Assembly: GCA_016776605.1 (NCBI GenBank)
Contig: JADHTB010000001.1
Span: forward strand, 124,001-188,000
DNA length: 64,000 nucleotides
Origin: Alphaproteobacteria bacterium
GTDB taxonomy: Bacteria > Pseudomonadota > Alphaproteobacteria > GCA-2731375
Reading direction: 5' to 3'
Under the pieces are notes generated by a model. That model was not told the origin of the DNA and searched no databases. It worked only from the letters and a program-made list of their open reading frames with translations. Position 1 is the first letter of the stretch. Every line of letters starts with the position of its first letter. Below, piece after piece: positions 8,608 through 17,481 of this stretch. The position numbers and the translations under genes are program-made.

Positions 8608-10032
8608 ATGAGCGGAGCAACAACCCTATTCGATAAACTATGGCAGGCCCATGTGGTCCGTTCCTTGGGCGAAAACCTGGACCTGCTGCATGTGGATCGG
8701 CACCTGATCCATGATTTAAGCGGCGCCCGGGCGCTCACGGAATTGCAGGAACGCGGGCTTGCCGTCCGCAACCCCGAACTTTGCATGGCCATGCCGGATC
8801 ATAGTGTCTCCAGCCAGCCGGGCCGGACCCTGGCTTCCAGCCCGTTTGGCGAACGCCTGGGCGGTGGCCTGCGGAAAATGGCCGAGGCGGCGGGCATACC
8901 GTTCTTTGGCCTGGAACATCCCAACCAGGGCATCGTCCATGTGGTTGGCCCGGAAACCGGTTTTACCCTGCCCGGCAGCCTGCTGGTGTGCGGCGACAGC
9001 CATACCTCGACCCACGGCGCCCTGGGCGCCCTGGCCTGGGGCATCGGATCATCGGAAGTGGTGCATGTGCTGGCAACCCAGACCGTGCGCCAGCGCCGCC
9101 CCCAGAGCATGCGCATTACCATCAATGGAGAGCTGGGCGAAGGCGTCGAGGCCAAGGACGTGATCCTGCATATCATCGGCCAATTGGGCGTTGCCGCCGG
9201 TACCGGCCATGCGGTGGAATATGCCGGCACGACCATCGCCGCCCTGGGAATAGAGGCGCGCATGACGATCTGCAATCTATCCATCGAATTTGGCGCCCGC
9301 ATGGGCATGATCGCGCCGGACCAGACTACTTTCGAATATTTGCAGGGCCGCCCCCTCGCACCCAAAGGTGCGGCCTGGGACAGGGCGGTGGAATATTGGC
9401 GCGGTCTGCGTTCCGATGACGGTGCTGTCTTTGACCGTGAGGTTACCTTCGCGGCGGCGGAGATCGCACCCCAGGTCACCTGGGGCACCTCGCCCGGCCA
9501 AACCCTGGCTGTCACCGGCAGCATTCCAACGCCGGATAGTTTTGTCGAGGCGGAACAGAGGAACAACACCGAGGTCGCCCTGGAATATATGGGTCTGAGC
9601 GGTGGACAATCTATTGCCGGCACCAGGATAGACCGGGTTTTCATTGGTTCCTGCACCAACAGCCGCCTATCGGACCTGCGCCGTGCCGCGCGCGTGGCCC
9701 AGGGACGCAACGTGGCCAGCCACGTCACCGCCTGGGTGGTGCCCGGATCCGTCCAGGTCAAGCAGGCGGCAGAGGCCGAGGGGCTGGACGAAATATTCCT
9801 GGCCGCGGGATTTGAATGGCGCGAGCCGGGCTGCGCCCAATGCGTGGCAACCAATGGGGAAACGGTGGCGCCGGGCGAACGTTGCGTCTCTACCTCCAAC
9901 CGCAATTTCGTGGGCCGCCAGGGGCCAAAGGCCCGGACCCATCTGGCCGGTCCGGCCATGGCGGCGGCGGCGGCCATTGCCGGGGAAATAACCGACGTGC
10001 GAAGCTTTCCGCCATTAGGGGAGGCCCAGTAA
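8608..10032 (+). CDS. leuC: Aconitase-superfamily hydro-lyase large subunit (3-isopropylmalate dehydratase type)
   Basis: The 474-aa protein is LeuC-sized. [4Fe-4S] ligands are present: C349 in FIGSCTNSR, and C409 and C412 in PGCAQC, at spacing equal to LeuC. The N-terminus (LFDKLWQAHVV, HVDRHLIHD) is LeuC-like. The start at 8608 gives this canonical N-terminus and lies 5 bases after the hydrolase stop. It overlaps the small subunit by one base. The family catalyses isomerisation or hydration of isopropylmalate, citraconate, dimethylmaleate and similar acids. Its place in an acyl-CoA catabolic operon, without leuB or leuA nearby, argues for a catabolic substrate, so the symbol denotes family only. 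Confidence 0.8.
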   Translation: MSGATTLFDKLWQAHVVRSLGENLDLLHVDRHLIHDLSGARALTELQERGLAVRNPELCMAMPDHSVSSQPGRTLASSPFGERLGGGLRKMAEAAGIPFFGLEHPNQGIVHVVGPETGFTLPGSLLVCGDSHTSTHGALGALAWGIGSSEVVHVLATQTVRQRRPQSMRITINGELGEGVEAKDVILHIIGQLGVAAGTGHAVEYAGTTIAALGIEARMTICNLSIEFGARMGMIAPDQTTFEYLQGRPLAPKGAAWDRAVEYWRGLRSDDGAVFDREVTFAAAEIAPQVTWGTSPGQTLAVTGSIPTPDSFVEAEQRNNTEVALEYMGLSGGQSIAGTRIDRVFIGSCTNSRLSDLRRAARVAQGRNVASHVTAWVVPGSVQVKQAAEAEGLDEIFLAAGFEWREPGCAQCVATNGETVAPGERCVSTSNRNFVGRQGPKARTHLAGPAMAAAAAIAGEITDVRSFPPLGEAQ

Positions 10033-10661
10033 TGGAAAAATTACAGCTATTGCAGGGCGTGGCGGCCCCCCTACCCCGCGCCAATATCGACACCGACATC
10101 ATCACGCCGGCCAAGCGTCTGCTGGACGCCAACCGCGAAACCATGCACGAACACACCTTCGAACCTTTGCGGTTTCTAGCCGACGGCAGCGAGAACCCGG
10201 ATTTCATTTTGAACAAGCCCGGCTACCGCGACGCGGTGATCCTGATCACCGGCCGTAACTTCGGCTGCGGCAGTTCCCGCGAGACGGCGGTATGGGGCCT
10301 TCTTGGTCTGGGTATCCGTTGTGTCATCGCGGAAAGTTTTGGCGATATTTTCTTCAACAACTGTTTCCAAAATTCGGTCCTGCCGATCCGACTGCCAGCC
10401 GAGACCATCGCCGAATTGCTGGCGGAGGCCGGCGATGACCAGGGCAACATGCAATTTCAAGTCGATGTGGCCAGCCGCACCCTGACGACGCCATCGGGCC
10501 GCAGCATTACCTTTGATCTGACCGCGGACCGGCAAACCGCCTTGCTGGAAGGTCTGGACGAAGTCGGCCAGACCTTGAAGGAAGACGCCGCCACCACCGC
10601 ATTTCAGGCCCAGGACCGCACGGCGCGGCCCTGGATATATGACCTGGGCACCGTAGATTGA
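10032..10661 (+). CDS. leuD: Aconitase-superfamily hydro-lyase small subunit (3-isopropylmalate dehydratase type)
   Basis: The 209-aa LeuD-type swivel domain has DTDIITPAKRL near the start, the active-site segment FGCGSSRE, and FGDIFFNNCFQNSVLPIRL. LeuD proteins usually read SREHAPW after the arginine; here it is SRETAVW. The gene starts on the last base of the large subunit stop (TAATG), so translation is coupled. Together they form a heterodimer with an Fe-S cluster in the cytoplasm. The substrate is probably a branched or dicarboxylic hydroxy acid of the surrounding pathway rather than isopropylmalate, but that is inference. Confidence 0.8.
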   Translation: MEKLQLLQGVAAPLPRANIDTDIITPAKRLLDANRETMHEHTFEPLRFLADGSENPDFILNKPGYRDAVILITGRNFGCGSSRETAVWGLLGLGIRCVIAESFGDIFFNNCFQNSVLPIRLPAETIAELLAEAGDDQGNMQFQVDVASRTLTTPSGRSITFDLTADRQTALLEGLDEVGQTLKEDAATTAFQAQDRTARPWIYDLGTVD

Positions 10662-10668
10662 GGCAGCT

Positions 10669-11631
10669 ATGACACAGGTAACCGATCTAATCACCGGCAT
10701 GTCGTTGCCGGTCATCGCAGCGCCCATGTTTACGGTTTCCAACCCGGATATGGCCCTGGCCACCTGCGCCCAGGGCCTGATGGGCAGCTTTCCCGCCCAC
10801 ACCACCCGCAGCGCCGAAATGCTGGAAGACTGGCTGGCAAGCATGTCCGATGGCGTCGCGCGGCTTTCGACCGGGGGGGTGGAAACAGTTGGCCCCTATG
10901 GCGTCAACCTGGTGGTGGCGGCGGGAAATCAGCGCCTGGATCAAGACCTGGCACTTTGTATCAAGCACAAGGTACCAGTCATCCTCACGTCCAAGGGCGC
11001 ACCGGGCGAGGTGTTTGACGCGGTACATGCCTATGGCGGCCTGGTGTTTCACGACATAGGCGCGGCCCGGCATGCCGAGATCGCCCTGGCCGCCGGCGCG
11101 GACGGGCTGATTGCGGTCTGTGGCGGCGCGGGCGGTCATTGCGGCACCCTTAACCCCTTTGCCCTGGTCAACGAAGTCCGCCAGATGACGGACAAGGCGA
11201 TTATTCTGGCCGGCGCCATCACTACCGGGCGGGATGTTCTGGCGGCCCAGGTCATGGGCGCCGATCTGGTTTATATGGGCACACGCTTTATCAACACCAC
11301 AGAATCCGGTGCCGACGACGGCTACCGCCAGATGATCATTGAGGCCACCGCGACCGACATTTTTTTCGGCACCATCGCCGATGCCCCCTCCAATCTGCTG
11401 ACGCCCAGTTTGCTGCGGGCCGGTGTGAAACTGGATGATTTACGCCGGCAGGATCCAGACGCCATCATTGCGGTACAAGAGCGCAAAAAGCGCTGGAAGG
11501 ACGTCTGGTCCGCCGGTCATGGGGTGGGCTCCATTCACGATGTATTGAGTGTACGTGACCTGTGTGACCGCCTGAAATCCGAGTACGCAGCGGCGCGGGA
11601 CGATCTGCACCGCTTCCACGCCGCCGAATAA
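10669..11631 (+). CDS. Nitronate monooxygenase / 2-nitropropane dioxygenase-like flavoprotein
   Basis: The 320-aa FMN-dependent TIM-barrel protein has an N-terminal PVIAAPMFTVSNP strand, the conserved GGAGGHCG loop (histidine corresponding to the catalytic base of class I enzymes), AGAITTGRDV and GADLVYMGTRF phosphate-binding segments. It follows leuD by 7 bases. Members adjacent to acyl-CoA genes are common but their real substrate is mostly unknown. A second paralogue lies at 48202-49206. Confidence 0.82.
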   Translation: MTQVTDLITGMSLPVIAAPMFTVSNPDMALATCAQGLMGSFPAHTTRSAEMLEDWLASMSDGVARLSTGGVETVGPYGVNLVVAAGNQRLDQDLALCIKHKVPVILTSKGAPGEVFDAVHAYGGLVFHDIGAARHAEIALAAGADGLIAVCGGAGGHCGTLNPFALVNEVRQMTDKAIILAGAITTGRDVLAAQVMGADLVYMGTRFINTTESGADDGYRQMIIEATATDIFFGTIADAPSNLLTPSLLRAGVKLDDLRRQDPDAIIAVQERKKRWKDVWSAGHGVGSIHDVLSVRDLCDRLKSEYAAARDDLHRFHAAE

Positions 11632-11642
11632 AGGACGGGTCG

Positions 11643-13076
11643 TTGGCCGATCACCAGGACCCGGTGGCAAGCGGCTGGCGCGAAGTCACCCAGGGGCCCG
11701 GCCTGATCCGCCTGGCCCTGGTCATGGGCTGCGTTTCCCTGCACGCCATGGACATCTTTGTCATCGCCACAATTCTGCCCAGCGTGGTCGCGGATATTCA
11801 AGGCGTGGCCTTTTACGCCTGGCCGTCGGCGCTTTATGTCGTCGCCTCGATCATGGGTGCGGCCAGCGGCGGCATGCTGGGTTCAAACCTGGGCCTGCGC
11901 CGGGCGCTGACGATCGCGGCATCGGTCTATTTGCTGGGTGCCTTGATATGCGCCAGTGCGCCCATCATGGCGGTGTTCCTGGTTGGCCGCACCTTCCAGG
12001 GCCTTGGCGGCGGCCTGTTGGTTTCCCTGGCCTTCACCATGACCCGGCAATTGTTCGACGAGAGCCAACGCCCCCGCGTCTTTGCCTTTATGTCGGTGAT
12101 CTGGGGGGTCGCGGCGCTGGTAGGGCCCATCATGGCCGGCGTCTTCGCACAACTGGGTTTTTGGCGCGGGGTTTATTGGCTGACCGTGCCGATTTTCCTG
12201 ATTTTGCTGGCCCTGGCCCGGCGGGCGCTACCTGCTGAAACACCAACGGCCACGGGCGTCAAGCTACCTTGGGAACGGCTGCTGCTGTTGGGTGCGGCGG
12301 TGCTTTGCGTCACAATAAGCGGGCAGACCGCTAACATTGGCCTGCGTCTGACGTTGGTTCTGGGCGCCGTGCTGGGTCTCGCGGCCATGCTAAGGCTTGA
12401 CCATACTGCCGACAACCCGCTGTTGCCCAGCAGTCCGGTCTCGTTACGCCGGGTCGTTGGCACCGGGTATTGGGTTTTTTTCCTGCTGTCCTTCAGTTAC
12501 ACGCCCTTGAGTATATTTCTGCCACTAATGGCCCAGCGTTTGCACGAGGTGCCGCCATCGCTGGCAGGATATGTTTCAGCGGCCCTGTCCATTGGCTGGT
12601 CCACCGGCGCCTTTGCCACGGTCAGTGCCACGCCACGTTTGCAAGGTATCTTGATGGTGACCGGACCGTTGTGCTTGCTGGCTGGGATCGCCGGACAAAG
12701 TCTATTCGTTGTCAGCGGCCCACTCGCGGCCCTTGTCGCCATGGTTTTCCTGACGGGCCTTGGCATCGGCCAGTGCTACGCCCACATCTCCAACACGGCC
12801 ATGAGCCACGCCAAGCCGGGCGAAGAGGCCCTGACCGCCGGTGCCATACCCACCATGCAGACCCTTGGCATTGCCTTTGGCGCCGCCACCGCCGGTCTGC
12901 TGGCCAATATGGCCGGCCTGTCGGGCGGCATCACAGTCGCCACACTGACCGCCGTCACCGAATGGCTCTATGGTTTCGCGCTGATACCGGCCATTTGTAC
13001 CGTACTGGTGGCTCTGCGCCTGGTCTGGCTACTGCGGTCTGGAGCGCATTCGAAGAAAATGCGCTCAGATTCTTAA
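11643..13076 (+). CDS. MFS transporter, about 14 membrane segments
   Basis: The 477-aa membrane protein begins at TTG (11643), with AAGGA at 11631-11635; no better ATG retains the first membrane helix. Hydrophobic segments are spread across the chain, and GRTFQGLGGGLLVSLAF resembles motif C/D regions of drug:H+ antiporter-type MFS carriers. It ends the operon, 11 bases after the flavoprotein, and may export or import the pathway acid. Its last 11 residues (GAHSKKMRSDS) and its stop codon are encoded by the 105-bp element at 13039-13143, so the native C-terminus has been replaced. Confidence 0.85.
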   Translation: MADHQDPVASGWREVTQGPGLIRLALVMGCVSLHAMDIFVIATILPSVVADIQGVAFYAWPSALYVVASIMGAASGGMLGSNLGLRRALTIAASVYLLGALICASAPIMAVFLVGRTFQGLGGGLLVSLAFTMTRQLFDESQRPRVFAFMSVIWGVAALVGPIMAGVFAQLGFWRGVYWLTVPIFLILLALARRALPAETPTATGVKLPWERLLLLGAAVLCVTISGQTANIGLRLTLVLGAVLGLAAMLRLDHTADNPLLPSSPVSLRRVVGTGYWVFFLLSFSYTPLSIFLPLMAQRLHEVPPSLAGYVSAALSIGWSTGAFATVSATPRLQGILMVTGPLCLLAGIAGQSLFVVSGPLAALVAMVFLTGLGIGQCYAHISNTAMSHAKPGEEALTAGAIPTMQTLGIAFGAATAGLLANMAGLSGGITVATLTAVTEWLYGFALIPAICTVLVALRLVWLLRSGAHSKKMRSDS

Positions 13077-13143
13077 AAATAGAGCAATTGAACCAATCAC
13101 TTAAGTTGCTAACGCGACTCCAATTAATTGAAAATTGCTCTAG
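13039..13143 (-). mobile_element. 105-bp palindromic MITE-like element, copy A1
   Basis: Read on the minus strand it begins CTAGAGCAATTTTCAATTAA and ends ATGCGCTCCAG, and is nearly identical over its whole length to copy A2 at 33898-34002. It contains two hairpins: a long one closed by GAGCAATT/AATTGCTC with an inner AGTCGC arm, and a short one GAGCGCATT/AATGCGCTC. The left + strand border reads CTGG instead of CTAG, probably a point change in the TA duplication. It supplies the last 11 codons and stop of the MFS gene and the TAG stop of the convergent CoA-transferase gene. Confidence 0.8.
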
Positions 13144-14327
13144 TCCGACCAGGTCGTAATGACGCCCCGTTGCCGCAAATCGGCAATGGCGGCCGCGTCA
13201 TGGCCCAGTTCGCCCAGCACTTCGTCGTTATGCTGACCCGTGACCGGCGACGTACCGGTGCGGGTGCCGGCCTCGATCCTTGGAATGCCCGGCGGATTGG
13301 GAATGGGCAGCGGGCCTTCCAACCCAGCCAGGTCCAGCCAGGAAAACAATTCCGTCTCGGCCACTTGCGGGTGATCCAGAAATTGTTGGAAATCCTGCAA
13401 CATCTCGTTTTGCAAGCCGGCCTCGGTGAACATATCGCGCCAGTGTCTGGCCGGCTGGGTCAGCAAGATCCCGCCCACCCTTTCCAACAACATATCCGCC
13501 TGGGCCAGGCGTGCCTCATTACTCTGCAAGCTCGGGTCGGATTTCAAATCGTCCATCCCCAGCGCGTCGCAAAGCGTATGGAAATCCTTGTCCTGCAGGA
13601 TGACAAGCTGCAACCAGCCATCACTGGTATGAAAGACCCCGGACGGCGCGGTGCGCGGCGCGTTTTGCAGTTTGCCTTGCGAGGCGGCCATGATGCGTAT
13701 GGCACTGAGGTTGGCCGCGCCCCGCATCAGAGAGACATCGATAAAGCGGCCGTGGCCATCGTCCCGCTTGGCGTACAGCGCCGGGGACAGGGCCTGAAAC
13801 GCATACAGCGCCGTGGACATATCGTTGATAATTGTGTTGGCCCGGTGCGGGATGCCGTCATGCCCCTTGTTGTCCATCATGAAGCCGGTGAAGGCCTGTA
13901 GCACGGGATCCATGGCCGGCTTGCCGCGCAGGGGACCAGTCTGGCCAAAGCCGGAAATAGAGGCATAGATCAAGCCCGGATTTAGCGCCATCAGGCGTTC
14001 ATGGCCAAAGCCCAGACGATCGATAACGCCGGGACGGAAACCTTCCAGAAAAATATCCGCCTTGGCCACCAGGGCATCGATAATGGCGGGGGCCTCGTCG
14101 CTTTTCAGGTCAATGGCCAGGCTGCGTTTGCCCAGACTGCCCAGAAAGGAAAATTCCGTATGATTGGAAGTGGCGGTGCCCAGAACCCGGGCCCAGTCCC
14201 CTTGCAGCGGTTCCACCTTGATCACGTCGGCGCCGTGTTGGGCCAGCAACATGCCGCAATAGGGGCCGGCGATGCCCTGGCTTAAATCCACCACCTTGAT
14301 ACCCTCGTAGGGGCGCTCAAAACTCAT
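13140..14327 (-). CDS. CaiB/BaiF family III CoA-transferase
   Basis: The 395-aa protein has the typical start GIKVVDLSQGIAGPYCGMLL, ADVIKVEP, and catalytic D169 in INDMSTALYA, at the same number as in formyl-CoA transferase. It moves CoA between carboxylic acids without ATP. It is convergent with the MFS gene and its TAG stop at 13140-13142 lies in the terminal CTAG of element A1. Downstream on the same strand order it is preceded by the MBL, PrpD and GST genes, with a 12-base gap to the MBL gene. Confidence 0.88.
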   Translation of the reverse strand: MSFERPYEGIKVVDLSQGIAGPYCGMLLAQHGADVIKVEPLQGDWARVLGTATSNHTEFSFLGSLGKRSLAIDLKSDEAPAIIDALVAKADIFLEGFRPGVIDRLGFGHERLMALNPGLIYASISGFGQTGPLRGKPAMDPVLQAFTGFMMDNKGHDGIPHRANTIINDMSTALYAFQALSPALYAKRDDGHGRFIDVSLMRGAANLSAIRIMAASQGKLQNAPRTAPSGVFHTSDGWLQLVILQDKDFHTLCDALGMDDLKSDPSLQSNEARLAQADMLLERVGGILLTQPARHWRDMFTEAGLQNEMLQDFQQFLDHPQVAETELFSWLDLAGLEGPLPIPNPPGIPRIEAGTRTGTSPVTGQHNDEVLGELGHDAAAIADLRQRGVITTWSD

Positions 14328-14339
14328 GCGGAATATCCC

Positions 14340-15194
14340 CTATACGTCCAGGCGGTAAGCATCACCATCGCGGACCAAATGACCGGCGGTGGGGGTGGCG
14401 AAATGGGTCCCGATAATCAGGGTCGGGGTATCGGCATAGCGGGCAAACATTTCGTGCCGGGTGCGCCGCGACTGTACCGGATCGGAATCCACCGAGGCCG
14501 ACCATTCCGGATGGGCCATCTGACAGGGGTGATGGATGAAATCGCCCGTGATCAACGCCTCTTCGCCCTGGCTTTGGATCAAAACAGAGACATGGCCAGG
14601 GGTGTGGCCGACCGTGGGGATCAGGCTGACCTCGGCGCATAATCGATGCCGCGTATCAACCAGATCGACCAGCCCGGCGTCGAACACCGGCAACACGGAA
14701 TCCGCCATGATTTGCGCCGTGTCCGCCCGCTCCGAGGCGCGCCAATGATCGAACTCCACCTGGCCCATCAGATAGCGGGCCTTGGGAAAGGTGGGTTGCC
14801 ATTTGCCATCCACCAACATGGTGTTCCAACCCACATGATCCACATGCAAATGCGTACACAGCACGCAATCAATCTGATCGGTGGCAAAACCCGCCGCCGC
14901 CATATCCTGCAAAAAGCTGGTCTGCAGATGGTTCCAGGGCGGATTGCCCCGATCCTTGTCGTTGCCGACGCAGGTATCGACCACGATGGTGCGGTCCGGC
15001 GTCTCGATAATCAGGGCATGGATGGAGCCGCGCATACGGCCATTTTCGTCCGCGAAATGCGGATAGAGCCAGGGAATTTCCTTCAACTTATCCCTGGTGG
15101 CATCGGGCAAAATGGGGCTCATGCCACCGGTCGCCTCAATTTCCACCACCCGTGTGACGGTGACCTCGCCAATACGCCACTTACCCTGGTTCAT
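14340..15194 (-). CDS. MBL-fold metallo-hydrolase
   Basis: The 284-aa protein has the metal motif THLHVDHVGW (H115, H117, D119, H120), a second GHTPGH histidine motif and a TGDFIHHP aspartate, so the dinuclear zinc site is complete. This subgroup resembles lactonase-type or aryl-ester hydrolases. It sits 40 bases downstream of the PrpD gene and 12 upstream of the CoA-transferase gene, suggesting one minus-strand operon. A lactone or thioester hydrolysis role in the acid pathway is possible; the substrate is not known. Confidence 0.84.
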   Translation of the reverse strand: MNQGKWRIGEVTVTRVVEIEATGGMSPILPDATRDKLKEIPWLYPHFADENGRMRGSIHALIIETPDRTIVVDTCVGNDKDRGNPPWNHLQTSFLQDMAAAGFATDQIDCVLCTHLHVDHVGWNTMLVDGKWQPTFPKARYLMGQVEFDHWRASERADTAQIMADSVLPVFDAGLVDLVDTRHRLCAEVSLIPTVGHTPGHVSVLIQSQGEEALITGDFIHHPCQMAHPEWSASVDSDPVQSRRTRHEMFARYADTPTLIIGTHFATPTAGHLVRDGDAYRLDV

Positions 15195-15234
15195 CTATCC
15201 GTATCCCCCATCATTCAGTCTTTGGTTTGTTATG

Positions 15235-16620
15235 CTATGCGTCCGCGCCAACCTGCCAGGACGTCACGTGGGCCAGCAATTTGCCCGTATCGTCCACGTT
15301 TTCCAAAGCATGCAGATCAGCCAACAGCGCCGCCGCTACCGTCTCTCCCAACAGGGGCACGGCAAGGCTGCGGAATTTGGCGTCAATCTTCAGGCCCTGG
15401 GCCGCGACATCCTGGGCCGGCACGCCCACATCGAAACTGCGTTCCAGGGTCTGGCCGTCATGCAGGGTAATGCGCGCCGTAGCCAGGGTGCTGGGGCCGC
15501 CGTCGTCAACGATTGCAACCTTGCGCCGCAGGGCCACAAGTTCGGGCGCCAGGGCATTGGCATCCGAGTAACTCTCGATGCTGGCGGTGTCTGTTCCCGC
15601 CAGGGCAAAGGCGGCGGTATGGCGCAGGCTGAACTTTACCTCTAATCCGGTATCCGGTTCCTGAATATTGCAGACCTTCAAATGGCCGGGGTCCACCGAC
15701 AGGACGACGCTGTCTATCTGCTCGGGTGTGATCTGCCCTTCGTCCCGCAGATCGGCCAGGATTTCGATGGTGGAATGGGTCAGGTAACAGGCGGCGTGAT
15801 ACTTGAATAAATTCTCCCGCACATGAAAGCCGCGCCGGGGTGTCTGCAAGGCGCGCTCGTCGCGAAAGTCGTCACTTTGCGTATCAGCAAATCCCTGGGG
15901 CGCCTCCAGTATATCCGGGCGCGAGGTAAAACCGCGCCGGGCCAGCCGTGCCGCCAACAGGCCATTGCCGGCGGCCTTGCCCGCATGCAGCGGTTTGCAC
16001 ATGGTACCGAACTGCGCCTTTAAACCGGCGGCCTGGGTGCCCGCGATGCCCAGGGCCCGCGCCATGGCCTCCCCATCCAGGCCCAGCAGATGGCCGACCC
16101 CCGCCGCCGCGCCAAAGCTGCCGACCGTGGCCGTGACGTGGAAGCCTTTCTGGTAGTGGCTGGGCGCGACCAGATTACCAATACGGCATTCGGTCTCGTA
16201 ACCGGCCACGAAGGCGGTTAACAGATCGCGGCCCGTCGCACCCATGTCCTCGGCCACGGCCAGAACAGCCGCCCCCACCTGTGCCGTGGGATGTCCGCCC
16301 ATGGTGAGGTTGACGTCATCATAGTCCAGCGCGTGAGAGCCTGCCCCGTTGACCAGACAGGCCTGGGCCAGGGTACCCTTCGTCCCCGCCCCGATAAGGG
16401 TGGCGCGCGGTCGCCCGCCTTCCTCCGCCACCTCCGCCAGCAACAAAGCAGTCAAAGGTTCCTCGGCCCCGGCCAGGGTGACGGCGAACCAGTCGATCAA
16501 GCATTGTTTGGCAACCGCCAGACTGTCGGCATCAATATCTTCAAAACGCAGATTGGCGGCACCTTGCGCCAGGTTTTCAGTGATCGCGGGTGTCGCATCT
16601 GCAAGAGCGGGGCTGCTCAT
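15235..16620 (-). CDS. MmgE/PrpD family protein
   Basis: The 461-aa protein matches the 2-methylcitrate dehydratase / cis-aconitate decarboxylase superfamily, with CLIDWFAVTLAG near the start, GAGSHALDYDDVN, GHPTAQVGAAVLA and a C-terminal small lid domain. The family dehydrates or decarboxylates tricarboxylic or branched acids. With LeuC/LeuD and CoA-transferase genes nearby, a role on a dicarboxylic or tricarboxylic intermediate is a reasonable inference. The 5' leader contains one copy of a direct repeat (16626-16694). Confidence 0.85.
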   Translation of the reverse strand: MSSPALADATPAITENLAQGAANLRFEDIDADSLAVAKQCLIDWFAVTLAGAEEPLTALLLAEVAEEGGRPRATLIGAGTKGTLAQACLVNGAGSHALDYDDVNLTMGGHPTAQVGAAVLAVAEDMGATGRDLLTAFVAGYETECRIGNLVAPSHYQKGFHVTATVGSFGAAAGVGHLLGLDGEAMARALGIAGTQAAGLKAQFGTMCKPLHAGKAAGNGLLAARLARRGFTSRPDILEAPQGFADTQSDDFRDERALQTPRRGFHVRENLFKYHAACYLTHSTIEILADLRDEGQITPEQIDSVVLSVDPGHLKVCNIQEPDTGLEVKFSLRHTAAFALAGTDTASIESYSDANALAPELVALRRKVAIVDDGGPSTLATARITLHDGQTLERSFDVGVPAQDVAAQGLKIDAKFRSLAVPLLGETVAAALLADLHALENVDDTGKLLAHVTSWQVGADA

Positions 16621-16625
16621 TTTAT

Positions 16626-16694
16626 GATCCTCAATGGCCGTAATCCAGCTTGGCCCCAGAGTGTGTCCCCTTGCCGCCCATTCGTCCAGCCTGG
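16626..16694 (-). repeat. Direct repeat copy 1, upstream of the MmgE/PrpD gene
   Basis: About 68 bases here match 17482-17549 closely. Shared blocks include atcctc(a/g)atggcc, ctggcccca, gtgtgtccccttgc and gtccagcct. The two copies are in the same orientation about 856 bases apart, and each lies in the 5' leader of a minus-strand gene. Function is unknown; it may be a duplicated regulatory leader or the scar of a mobile element. Confidence 0.7.
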
Positions 16695-16790
16695 ATGTAA
16701 CGCAGGTTGGAATTCAGGCAATACAGCCAACCAGAAGATCCAGCGCCAATGTCGGCGCCCCGAAACCTTGCTCCAAACGTTCCCTGCGTT

Positions 16791-17396
16791 TCAGACCGTC
16801 CAGGCTTTTTGCATCGCCGGACGGGCGTTGCAGCGCTCGATATACGCTTCAACATTCGGCTTGTCGGCAACGTCCGCGCCAAGCCGCCTGGCCACGGTGC
16901 AGGCGTGGCCAGTCATTATATCGGCGCCCGAAAATTCACCCGCCAGGTATTCGCGCCCAGCCATATGCGTATCGACGGCACCCAGCATCCGGCCCAGCAG
17001 CTTCGTGGCCCGGTTTACATTTTCCTCGTTACGGCGTTCGGGCGGCAGCAGAATGGTCTCGACCACAATGATATTTACCGGCGGCATCAGCATACCCTCG
17101 GCATAATGCAGCCACTGCAAATACGCCGGAAACTCGGGCGCATCCACCGCCGGCCGCATCCGCCCCCCGCCATGGCGGGCCAGTACATACTCGACGATGG
17201 CGCCGCTTTCGAACAGCGTCACGTCGCCGTCCTCCAGCGCCGGCACACGGCCCATCGGGTGGACTTTCAGGTACGCGGGCGAACGCATCAATGGATCGCC
17301 CAGCTTGTACTGTTCCAACTCGTAGGGCAGGCCCAATTCCTCAAAAAGCCAGACGATGCGGACGGAACGGGTATTGGGGGCATGATGAATTTTCAT
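16791..17396 (-). CDS. Glutathione S-transferase family protein
   Basis: The 201-aa protein has a thioredoxin-like N-terminal domain (MKIHHAPNTRSVRIVWLFEE, then VPALEDGDVTLFESGAIVEY with the glutathione gamma-Glu-binding ES pair) and an all-helical C-terminal domain. The ATG at 17396 is chosen over an upstream in-frame ATG because CGAGGA lies just before it and the N-terminus is then canonical. It is bracketed by two copies of a direct repeat. Possible role: glutathione-dependent isomerisation or detoxification in the adjacent pathway. Confidence 0.85.
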   Translation of the reverse strand: MKIHHAPNTRSVRIVWLFEELGLPYELEQYKLGDPLMRSPAYLKVHPMGRVPALEDGDVTLFESGAIVEYVLARHGGGRMRPAVDAPEFPAYLQWLHYAEGMLMPPVNIIVVETILLPPERRNEENVNRATKLLGRMLGAVDTHMAGREYLAGEFSGADIMTGHACTVARRLGADVADKPNVEAYIERCNARPAMQKAWTV

Positions 17397-17481
17397 GTTC
17401 GGTAATCCTCGGCGTTGATAATGCAAAAACATCGCACAAAAGCGGCGCAAGGCAATCGATGGAGGCGGGACTGTTTTCTTT

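Noticed and set aside
8799-9977. Long open frame on the minus strand opposite leuC (392 codons)
   Set aside because: It is the complement of a strongly conserved LeuC protein; the Ala/Arg/Ser-rich content and lack of motif are typical of antisense frames in GC-rich genes.
8608-10661. Leucine biosynthesis operon
   Set aside because: No leuA or leuB nearby and all neighbours are acyl-CoA catabolic genes; the family assignment stands but the pathway does not.
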